NCBI RefSeq assembly: GCF_003339585.1
Contig: NZ_QPKF01000003.1
Coordinates: forward strand, 124,001 to 188,000
Direction: 5' to 3'
Length of the DNA stretch: 64,000 bases
Source: Exiguobacterium sp. RIT594
GTDB taxonomy: Bacteria > Bacillota > Bacilli > Exiguobacteriales > Exiguobacteriaceae
Below are positions 1-6,791 of the stretch, in pieces. The translations under genes were made by a program, and so were the position numbers. A model generated the notes under the pieces. It ran no database searches, was not told where the DNA came from, and saw only the letters and a program-made list of their open reading frames with translations. The first letter of the stretch is position 1. Every line of letters begins with the position of its first letter.

Positions 1-1163
1 TCGTTTAAATCATCAATCAGGACACGACCTGAAATCCGGTACAGGCGCTCATGAATCTGTTCAATATCTGCTTTTTCGTCTTTATCAAACTCGTCCCGGA
101 TTTCACCAACAATCTCTTCCAGGATGTCTTCCATCGTGATGACACCGGCCGTTCCGCCATATTCATCGATGACAAGCGCCATCGGTGTGCGTTCGACCTG
201 CATCTTCAACATCGCATCCTGTAAGGGCGAGTATTCCGAGACAATCGGAAGGTTGTGTACATAATAACTCAAGGCTTTCCCTTTGTTCGCCATATGATCC
301 GTAAACAACTGCTTCGCGTTGATGAAACCTAAGATTTTATCTTTGTCGCCTTCTTCTGCAACCGGATATCGCGTGAATTGATACTCTTCGACAAGGGCGA
401 TGATATCTTCCATCGACGCATCGTTCGAAATCGTAATCAAGTCCGTTCGCGGAAGCATGATATCTTTCGCAATCCGCTCATCAAACGAAAAAATATTCTG
501 CATATACGAAAGTTCCGTCTGATTGATTTCACCGCTCTTGTAGCTTTGCGTCATGATGATTTTGATTTCTTCTTCCGAGTGGGCATCTTCATGACCAACC
601 GGTTCGACTCCAAACAAACGCAAGAACACACGGGCAGATCCGTTCAGCAACCAAATGACGGGTTTCATGACTTTCCCGAACCAGTAAAGCGGCGGGGCAA
701 GCAACATCGTAATGGCTTCTGTTTTTTGAATCGCCAGCGATTTCGGGGCAAGTTCTCCGAGGACGACGTGTAAAAACGTCACGACGGAAAAAGCTAACGT
801 AAAGGAAACAACCGTCGAGACCGATTCCGGAAGCGCAATCTCCTTGAATACCATTGCAAGAATCGCACCGACCGTTGACTCCCCTAACCATCCCAGTCCA
901 AGGGCTGTCACGGTAATTCCAAGCTGACAGGCAGATAAATAATAATCCAGGTTGTCTAATAATTTCTTAGCCGTCTTCGCGGTTTTACTGCCTTCTGTGA
1001 TCAATTGATCGATTCGGGACATTCTCATTTTGACAACTGAAAATTCTGCTGCGACAAAAAAAGCGGTCAACACAATTAATAGTGCAATAATCAAAAGCCG
1101 AATGATAATCGTTGTTGTATCGAATGTCTCCACTGCGTGTGTACTGTCCAATCGTTTCCCCAA
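1..1163 (-). CDS. CNNM/CorC (HlyC) family membrane protein with CBS domains, partial
   Basis: The gene runs off the left window edge, so the C-terminus is missing. The translation starts with a hydrophobic segment, then a motif ending VAAEFSVVKMR typical of the CNNM (DUF21) transmembrane domain, followed by two CBS segments (one begins MLPRTDLITI, the other includes VIDEYGGTAGVITMEDILEE). Proteins of this family (B. subtilis MpfA/YhdP, CorC/HlyC) are linked to Mg2+ efflux or tolerance; the ion is not shown here. I chose a TTG start at 1163 because a strong GGAGGTGA sits 11 bases upstream. An in-frame ATG at 1184 overlaps that ribosome site and is less likely. The family is clear; the start is uncertain by 7 codons. 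Confidence 0.88.
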   Translation of the reverse strand, partial: MGKRLDSTHAVETFDTTTIIIRLLIIALLIVLTAFFVAAEFSVVKMRMSRIDQLITEGSKTAKTAKKLLDNLDYYLSACQLGITVTALGLGWLGESTVGAILAMVFKEIALPESVSTVVSFTLAFSVVTFLHVVLGELAPKSLAIQKTEAITMLLAPPLYWFGKVMKPVIWLLNGSARVFLRLFGVEPVGHEDAHSEEEIKIIMTQSYKSGEINQTELSYMQNIFSFDERIAKDIMLPRTDLITISNDASMEDIIALVEEYQFTRYPVAEEGDKDKILGFINAKQLFTDHMANKGKALSYYVHNLPIVSEYSPLQDAMLKMQVERTPMALVIDEYGGTAGVITMEDILEEIVGEIRDEFDKDEKADIEQIHERLYRISGRVLIDDLN

Positions 1164-1225
1164 ACTAAGGGGATTCACCTCCATTTAAATTAAGCCGACA
1201 ATCCTCTTATCGGTCTTCTCCATCA

Positions 1226-1260
1226 AAAAGAAGCTTGTTTTTAATGAACAAGCTTCTCTA
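1226..1260 (-). terminator. Rho-independent terminator after the DUF456 gene
   Basis: An 11-bp stem (arms 1229-1239 and 1247-1257) is followed on the minus strand by a T run. It lies just downstream of the DUF456 gene and upstream of the CNNM gene, separating the two minus-strand units. Confidence 0.75.
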
Positions 1261-1328
1261 CTTTTTCATATTCATACTATAACGGAACTCTCGGAAAATG
1301 TGTACTTGCAGATAATCTTTCTTTTTCG

Positions 1329-1811
1329 TCACACGACGTACATGATGAATACGACAATCATTAATAACATCGCGATTCCTTTTAACAAGGCACTCGACAG
1401 GATTCCCAGTACGGTCCCGATTCCGATTGAAACAGAATCCCTCCATGTTTTCTTGCTGATGATTTTTTCCGTTAAAATCGCAAAGACGAACGGGAAAATC
1501 AACAATCCAATCCCCGGCAGAATAAAGGGACCGGCAATCAAGCCGACGGTCGTCGCGATTTTTGCAGCCTGTGAACCGCCACGACGGTCAACGGTATAAG
1601 AGCTGACCAAATAATCCAACGTAAATAACAGGACAACGAAGATAGCTTGAATGACCCAGAAACTGACGGTCAACTCGGTAAAACCGAATCCAAATCCATA
1701 AATCAAAAATCCAATGATGAGCAAAGGTGCACTTGGAATGACAGGATAGACAAGTCCTGCGAACGCAGCCAAAAAACAAGCTGCAATCAAACTCCATAAT
1801 ATGATGGTCAT
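1329..1811 (-). CDS. DUF456 domain-containing membrane protein
   Basis: A 160-residue, almost entirely hydrophobic protein with about four membrane segments and glycine-rich turns (GFLIYGFGFGF and ILPGIGLLIFPF regions), matching the DUF456 family in length and layout. The family has no established function. The start ATG at 1811 has GGAGA six bases upstream. It lies 63 bp after the DUF2254 gene on the same strand, so the two may be co-transcribed, and it is closed by a hairpin terminator. No catalytic motif is visible. Confidence 0.8.
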   Translation of the reverse strand: MTIILWSLIAACFLAAFAGLVYPVIPSAPLLIIGFLIYGFGFGFTELTVSFWVIQAIFVVLLFTLDYLVSSYTVDRRGGSQAAKIATTVGLIAGPFILPGIGLLIFPFVFAILTEKIISKKTWRDSVSIGIGTVLGILSSALLKGIAMLLMIVVFIMYVV

Positions 1812-1874
1812 GCCAATCTCCTACTTTCTGCTGTTCTTTCTCTTCTTGATTACGTTAAAAAGCTTCGACTGGTT

Positions 1875-3080
1875 TCATGAAAGTGCCCTTTTTTGAGCCT
1901 GTTCCAAATGTTGACGGTCCCAGTCGTTTAATGCCGGCCAGTCGACCTGCGAGCAGACAAACGGAATGAACCGGTCAATGCTCGCTCTGTGTTCCGGTAA
2001 AGCATTCCGTTTCATGATTTCAAGTGCCTCAAGCATCGTCGAAAGGACTGAAATATCTTCTTCGCCGTAATGCCGCAGTTGATAAAACGTCAAGTACAAC
2101 AGTTCAGAAAACGCGAGCCGCTTGACTGTCACCTTCCCTTCCCCGTTGACCAGGAGGTCGCCGTCCGGAAGCATGGTATATCGTCTGAATAAATCACCGA
2201 TTTGCCGCATCGCATGGCGTGCTGTATTCGGATCATTGATACCGGGTGAAATCGCCCGAAGCGCCACCTCAGACAGCTTTTGAATCACAAACGCAAAATC
2301 TTGTTCGGCCGAACGCGTCGGCCCGATAAGAACTCCTTGCTCCACGTGTTCTTTTTCGGCACTACCGATTCGTTGTCCTTGCGTGACGTAACTTCCGATC
2401 GTCACCTCAATTGCGACGTGCTCACCTGACTTCATCAGCAATTCATAATCGACCGCCTGTAAATAACCGGTTTGCGGAGCGTTAAGTGCGAATGAATACG
2501 TTGACTGGTTTGCCGGTACCAATTGATACTGACCTCCGTCTATCGCTTCCACATGATCGTCAATCAGCGTACAGCCTTCTTCATGTAAACGATCGAGTAA
2601 CGTCGTGACCCGAATCGATTGACTGACGATATGCACGAATGCGACAAAGGCAATGACCGCGATCAATACAACGATGACGGCGACGGCAGAAGCGACGACA
2701 CTGTCTTTCAGCGACGGTCGCATGAAGAACAGCATAGTAATCGAATATGTGACGGTTCCGATAAAAATCCCGAAAATATGTTGAACTTGTCGATTTTCAA
2801 TAAAGTTCGGTAAGGTGCGGGGAGAAAATTGTGAAGAATAGGTTGTCAGGACGACCAAAATCGTCGAGAACGTAAATGTCATCATCGTCAATAATCCGGT
2901 AAAGACTGCACTGTGAATGGTCTGAGCCAAACCGAGTGTTGTTTTCCAGTCATTCGGAAACAGTTCTTTTGCATACAAATCCACCATCAGAACAACCGCC
3001 GTCAATACGGCTCCCCCTACTCCATAAAGGAGCGGCCACCACCAATTCGTTTCCCGGTACACCAGTTTCAGCTTCTGCAC
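1875..3080 (-). CDS. DUF2254 domain-containing membrane protein
   Basis: A 401-residue protein with about four N-terminal membrane helices (roughly residues 15-35, 60-80, 105-125 and 135-155) and a long soluble C-terminal part. The motif FTFSTILVVLTTYSSQFSPRTL and the later AISPGINDPNTA are hallmarks of the DUF2254 family. Function is unknown. The start is GTG at 3080 with a GGAG about ten bases upstream. It probably begins the transcript that also carries the DUF456 gene. Its promoter region is shared divergently with the aldehyde dehydrogenase gene, which also holds two TTCAC/GTGAA inverted repeats. Confidence 0.82.
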   Translation of the reverse strand: MQKLKLVYRETNWWWPLLYGVGGAVLTAVVLMVDLYAKELFPNDWKTTLGLAQTIHSAVFTGLLTMMTFTFSTILVVLTTYSSQFSPRTLPNFIENRQVQHIFGIFIGTVTYSITMLFFMRPSLKDSVVASAVAVIVVLIAVIAFVAFVHIVSQSIRVTTLLDRLHEEGCTLIDDHVEAIDGGQYQLVPANQSTYSFALNAPQTGYLQAVDYELLMKSGEHVAIEVTIGSYVTQGQRIGSAEKEHVEQGVLIGPTRSAEQDFAFVIQKLSEVALRAISPGINDPNTARHAMRQIGDLFRRYTMLPDGDLLVNGEGKVTVKRLAFSELLYLTFYQLRHYGEEDISVLSTMLEALEIMKRNALPEHRASIDRFIPFVCSQVDWPALNDWDRQHLEQAQKRALS

Positions 3081-3183
3081 ATTTCATCCACTCCACTCTA
3101 ATATATCGATATATTTTTTAATTCCTGTTTCCTCATCTAGTAAAACGTCTTCGCCTCATCTTTTTAAAAATCCGCCGAGTCGA

Positions 3184-3251
3184 TTCACTTTGTGAAAGTG
3201 TCGGTTTGTGTTTTACTTCTTCACATAACGTGAATAACTTAAGTGTTATCA
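3184..3251. promoter_or_regulatory. Paired TTCAC/GTGAA inverted repeats, candidate operator
   Basis: TTCAC-3-GTGAA lies at 3184-3196 and TTCAC-5-GTGAA at 3220-3234, with starts 36 bp apart. A third weaker repeat (ATAAC-6-GTTAT) lies at 3236-3251. All sit between the divergent DUF2254 and aldehyde dehydrogenase genes, just upstream of the dehydrogenase ribosome site. Shared arms suggest one dimeric regulator binding twice. No regulator gene is adjacent, so its identity is unknown. Confidence 0.45.
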
Positions 3252-3273
3252 AAACGAATTGGAGATGAAAACT

Positions 3274-4758
3274 ATGCAACAACATACAAAATCATCACTC
3301 AATACAGACTTCACTAAAATTTTCATTAACGGTCAGTGGCGCAAAGGCGCAAGTGACAGCAATATGACGAATACGAACCCTTTCACGGGCGAAACGCTGT
3401 TTGAGATTTCAGCAGCTAACAACGATGACTTGGATGATGCTTACCAATCTGCCAAAGTCGCACAAAAAGAGTGGGCAAAAGTGCCGGCACTTAAACGCCA
3501 AGCCTTAATCGAAGAATTCCTAAAAGTCATGTATGAAGAGAAAGAAACGATTGTTGATTGGCTGATCAAAGAATCAGGCAGTACACGGATTAAAGCAGAA
3601 GGTGAATTTCTTGCTTCGGTCTTAATCGTTAAAGAAGCGGCTACTTTCCCACTGCGGATGCATGGCGAAATCCGTCCGTCTGTCGTACCGGGTAAAGAAA
3701 ACCGGATTTACCGGAAAGCACTCGGTGTCATCGGTGTCATCAGTCCTTGGAATTTCCCGTTCCACCTTGCCGTCCGTTCCATCGCCACAGCCATCGCTAT
3801 CGGGAACGCTGTCGTCGTTAAACCGGCAACCGATACACCGGTTTCAGGCGGCTTGATTTTCGCCAGTCTCTTTGAAAAAGCCGGTTTACCGAAAGGTGTC
3901 TTAAACGTCATCGTCGGTCGCGGGTCAGAAATTGGCGATTCGATCGTCGAGCACCCGGTCCCACGCTTGATTTCGTTTACTGGTTCTACCGAAGTCGGTC
4001 GTCACATCGGCGAACTCGCAGGGAAACATTTGAAAAAGACAGCACTCGAACTCGGTGGAAACAACGTCTTCGTCGTACTTGATGACGCTGATCTTGATCG
4101 TGCCGTTGAATCAGCAGTTTACAGCAAGTTCTACCACCAAGGTCAAATTTGTATGTCAACCAACCGTATTTTGGTCGCTCAATCGATTCACGATGAATTC
4201 GTTGAAAAATACGTCGCCCGTGTCAAAGAACTTCAATTTGGTGATCCATCGAATGGCCGTACGCAAGTCGGTCCATTGATTAACCAATCGCAAGTCGACC
4301 GCATCATGGAAGAGATTGAAAAAACAAAAGCAGCGGGTGCAACAGTCCGCGTCGGCGGTGAAGCAGACGGAAACGTCATCGCACCTACGGTCGTCACAGG
4401 TGTTACAAATGATATGCCGCTTGCTAAAAACGAAATCTTCGGACCGGTCGCTGTCATCATTCCGTTTAAAGATGATGCAGAAGCACTTGAACTCGCCAAC
4501 TCACTTCCTTACGGATTAAGTGGTGCTGTTCACGGTTCTTCAATCGAACGGGCAACAGAATTTGCACTTCAGGTTGAAACGGGCATGATCCACATCAATG
4601 ACCAGTCCGTCAACGATGAGCCGCATATGCCGTTTGGCGGCGAAAAAGATTCAGGTCTCGGCCGCTTCAACGGCGAATGGGTACTTGAAGAATTCTCAAC
4701 TGTGCAGTGGTTGTCTGTCATGCACGAACGCCGTCAGTACAAACCATTCTTTGAATAA
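3274..4758 (+). CDS. NAD(P)-dependent aldehyde dehydrogenase (YfmT/vanillin dehydrogenase-like)
   Basis: A 494-residue member of the aldehyde dehydrogenase superfamily, which oxidises aldehydes to acids with NAD(P)+ through a thioester on a cysteine. The substrate-binding motif PWNFPFHLAV, the cofactor-loop motif FTGSTEVG, the general base in LELGGNN (Glu259) and the nucleophile in GQICMS (Cys293) are all intact, and length is normal. The sequence resembles the B. subtilis YfmT/benzaldehyde-vanillin dehydrogenase branch, but the substrate is inferred. I chose ATG 3274 because GGAG lies nine bases upstream; the upstream TTG (3259) and ATG (3264) overlap that site. Probably monocistronic or co-transcribed with the tautomerase gene 63 bp downstream, which could also handle an aromatic substrate. 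Confidence 0.9.
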   Translation: MQQHTKSSLNTDFTKIFINGQWRKGASDSNMTNTNPFTGETLFEISAANNDDLDDAYQSAKVAQKEWAKVPALKRQALIEEFLKVMYEEKETIVDWLIKESGSTRIKAEGEFLASVLIVKEAATFPLRMHGEIRPSVVPGKENRIYRKALGVIGVISPWNFPFHLAVRSIATAIAIGNAVVVKPATDTPVSGGLIFASLFEKAGLPKGVLNVIVGRGSEIGDSIVEHPVPRLISFTGSTEVGRHIGELAGKHLKKTALELGGNNVFVVLDDADLDRAVESAVYSKFYHQGQICMSTNRILVAQSIHDEFVEKYVARVKELQFGDPSNGRTQVGPLINQSQVDRIMEEIEKTKAAGATVRVGGEADGNVIAPTVVTGVTNDMPLAKNEIFGPVAVIIPFKDDAEALELANSLPYGLSGAVHGSSIERATEFALQVETGMIHINDQSVNDEPHMPFGGEKDSGLGRFNGEWVLEEFSTVQWLSVMHERRQYKPFFE

Positions 4759-4821
4759 GCTAAGCTTAAATATGAAGTACGGGGTTTCCCGTACTTCTAC
4801 ATATTAGAGAGGACGATGAAT

Positions 4822-5211
4822 ATGCCATTACTGCGTTTTGATGTCATTGAAGGACGCTCGGATGAAGAACTGAAACTTTTACTCGATACTGCCCATGAGG
4901 CGATGCTTGAAGCTTTTGACGTACCGGAACGGGATCGTTATCAAATCGTTCATACACATAAAGCGAACGAAATGATCATTGAGGATACCGGACTCGGGTT
5001 GACACGTTCCAATCAAGTCGTCGTTATCAGTGTGACAAGTAAAACACGGACAGAAGAGAAAAAGCAGGCACTCTATCGTTTACTGGCTGAACGGTTGCAA
5101 GCTGTATGCGGACTCTCGCCTGCTGATCTGATGGTCTCAATCGTCGAGAATGATGCAGCTGACTGGAGTTTCGGTTTAGGAAAAGCACAATTTTTAACCG
5201 GTGATTTGTAA
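4822..5211 (+). CDS. Tautomerase family protein (4-OT/MSAD-like)
   Basis: A 129-residue protein resembling the Tautomerase_2 group. These enzymes use an N-terminal proline, exposed after Met removal, as catalytic base for keto-enol tautomerisation or dehalogenation. The start choice matters: ATG 4816 would give Met-Asn-Met-Pro, while ATG 4822 gives Met-Pro-Leu-Leu-Arg with AGAGAGG about nine bases upstream. The second is therefore the functional start. Further family features are the RYQIVHTH region and an SxxSKTRT segment. It follows the aldehyde dehydrogenase by 63 bp and ends at a strong bidirectional terminator. The physiological substrate is unknown. Confidence 0.82.
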   Translation: MPLLRFDVIEGRSDEELKLLLDTAHEAMLEAFDVPERDRYQIVHTHKANEMIIEDTGLGLTRSNQVVVISVTSKTRTEEKKQALYRLLAERLQAVCGLSPADLMVSIVENDAADWSFGLGKAQFLTGDL

Positions 5212-5216
5212 CATTC

Positions 5217-5258
5217 AAAAAAGAGTCTGAACTCGTTTAACGAGCTCAGACTCTTTTT
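5217..5258. terminator. Bidirectional terminator between tautomerase and yidD
   Basis: Stem arms at 5222-5235 and 5241-5254 (one internal mismatch), flanked by A and T runs on both strands. It serves the convergent tautomerase (+) and yidD (-) genes. Confidence 0.88.
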
Positions 5259-5261
5259 GAA

Positions 5262-5528
5262 TTACTTTTGATGTTCTGCCGGGTTTTCCCGTTGTAACGG
5301 CGCCTTCCAGTCAAATGTCTCCGGTACAAAGTCGAGTCCGCCCGGATGAAACGGTTGACAACGTAACAAACGACGGGTCGTTAAATAACCGCCTCTTAAG
5401 GCACCGTGCTTCTCGATTGCTTCTTTTCCGTAATGCGAGCAGGTCGGATAAAATCGGCAGGTCGCCGGTTTCATCGGCGAAATCACTTTTTGATAAAAAT
5501 GAATCCCACCGAGTAGGACTTGTTTCAA
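5262..5528 (-). CDS. yidD: Membrane protein insertion efficiency factor YidD
   Basis: An 88-residue protein of the YidD (DUF37) family, a small membrane-associated protein thought to help YidC/Sec insertion of membrane proteins. Diagnostic motifs are [20 protein letters not shown] and the later [12 protein letters not shown], with the conserved cysteines. The start is TTG at 5528 with AAGGTGAG about eight bases upstream. In many bacteria yidD sits beside rnpA/rpmH; here it stands alone, as it does in Bacillus. Confidence 0.95.
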   Translation of the reverse strand: MKQVLLGGIHFYQKVISPMKPATCRFYPTCSHYGKEAIEKHGALRGGYLTTRRLLRCQPFHPGGLDFVPETFDWKAPLQRENPAEHQK

Positions 5529-5634
5529 TGTGGTCTCACCTTCTTTTCCCTTACTCTAACGCATATGAAGAGGATTTTCTGCTTAAGTGAATTATACTAC
5601 CTTTGACAACTACTAAAAAGGACGTGTATTTACC

Positions 5635-6600
5635 ATGCGAGCTCTTACATTTCGTACCTTCGGAGATTCAAGTGTACTGCATTACGAAGAATATCCGACT
5701 CCTGAAATCAAGTCGAATGAAGTATTAATTGAAATGAAGGCCATCGGATTAAACTTTGCCGACATCTACCGCCGGAAAGGCAATTATCATTTGGAAGGCA
5801 CGCCGCCTTACCTGCTCGGTTACGAGGGTTCAGGCATCATTACACAAATCGGTGCTGCTGTGACTGATCTTCAAGTCGGGCAACGTGTCGCCTTTGCCGA
5901 TGTCCCAAACGCGAATGCCGAATTCGTTGCCGCACCCGTTGATAAAGTGATTCCCTTACCGGATTTTGTTTCATATGAAACAGCAGCTTCCCTTCTATTA
6001 CAAGGTTTGACTGCGCACTACCTGACACGGGACAGTTATCCGATCCGGCCGAAAGATTTGGTGTTGGTCCATGCAGCAGCCGGTGGCGTCGGTCAATTGT
6101 TGACACAGATTGTCCGATTACACGGAGCCATCCCGATTGGTTTGACGTCATCGATGGAAAAGGCGGATATCGCTAAACAAGCCGGTTCCGAACATGTCTT
6201 TTTGTATTCGGATAACTGGGTCGAACAGATTTTAACACTGACGGATCAGCGTGGCGTCGATGTCGTCTACGAATCGGTCGGCTCGACATTGATGAACAGT
6301 TTTCAAGTGACGAAAATCCATGGAACAGTCGTCTTTTACGGCATGGCCGGCGGTGATCCGGTTTCTGTCGACCCACGCTTCCTGATGGATACTTCGAAAA
6401 CACTGACCGGTGGTGACCTATGGAACGTTCTGACGACTCGTGAAGAACGTATCCGTCGGGCCGGAGAATTGTTCAGTTGGTTGGAATCCGGTCAACTGCA
6501 AATCGCTTCTCCGACTACCTTCTCCCTCTCGGACGGACAACGGGCTCATGATTACTTGGAAAGCCGTCAGAGCACCGGAAAAATCTTATTACTCCCTTAA
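5635..6600 (+). CDS. Quinone oxidoreductase / zinc-independent MDR-family NAD(P)H dehydrogenase
   Basis: A 321-residue medium-chain dehydrogenase/reductase. The GroES-like half occupies roughly residues 1-125 and the Rossmann half residues 130-260, with the nucleotide-binding motif AAAGGVGQL at about 147-155. The sequence GLNFADIYRRKGNY and the absence of the catalytic zinc cysteine place it with quinone oxidoreductases (QOR), which reduce quinones or enones with NADPH. The start ATG 5635 has AAAGGACG nine bases upstream. It appears monocistronic; only a weak hairpin plus T run (about 6607-6643) follows. The natural substrate is not determined by sequence. Confidence 0.88.
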   Translation: MRALTFRTFGDSSVLHYEEYPTPEIKSNEVLIEMKAIGLNFADIYRRKGNYHLEGTPPYLLGYEGSGIITQIGAAVTDLQVGQRVAFADVPNANAEFVAAPVDKVIPLPDFVSYETAASLLLQGLTAHYLTRDSYPIRPKDLVLVHAAAGGVGQLLTQIVRLHGAIPIGLTSSMEKADIAKQAGSEHVFLYSDNWVEQILTLTDQRGVDVVYESVGSTLMNSFQVTKIHGTVVFYGMAGGDPVSVDPRFLMDTSKTLTGGDLWNVLTTREERIRRAGELFSWLESGQLQIASPTTFSLSDGQRAHDYLESRQSTGKILLLP

Positions 6601-6702
6601 TCTGAAATGCACTCTTCCTTCATTAGGTTGGGTGTTTTTTCGTCTGGAATGATTACAAAAGAGAAACAATTCTTTTTCTCAGCAATTCATCGACTTAAGT
6701 AG

Positions 6703-6773
6703 TTGCTTTCCTTCATAAAAAGGCGTAAAGTAAATTTCATCAAAACCAGAAACTTAAATTAGTTTTTAGTTTC
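6703..6773 (+). promoter_or_regulatory. Promoter and candidate TetR operator for the YhgE-TetR operon
   Basis: TTGCTT (6703-6708) and TAAAGT (6726-6731) are 17 bp apart. Just downstream of the expected start point lies an inverted repeat, GAAACT at 6749-6754 and AGTTTC at 6768-6773, in front of the ribosome site. A repressor bound there could block transcription. The TetR gene in the same operon is the natural candidate, by inference. Confidence 0.5.
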
Positions 6774-6791
6774 AAGAAGGAGATTTGATTT

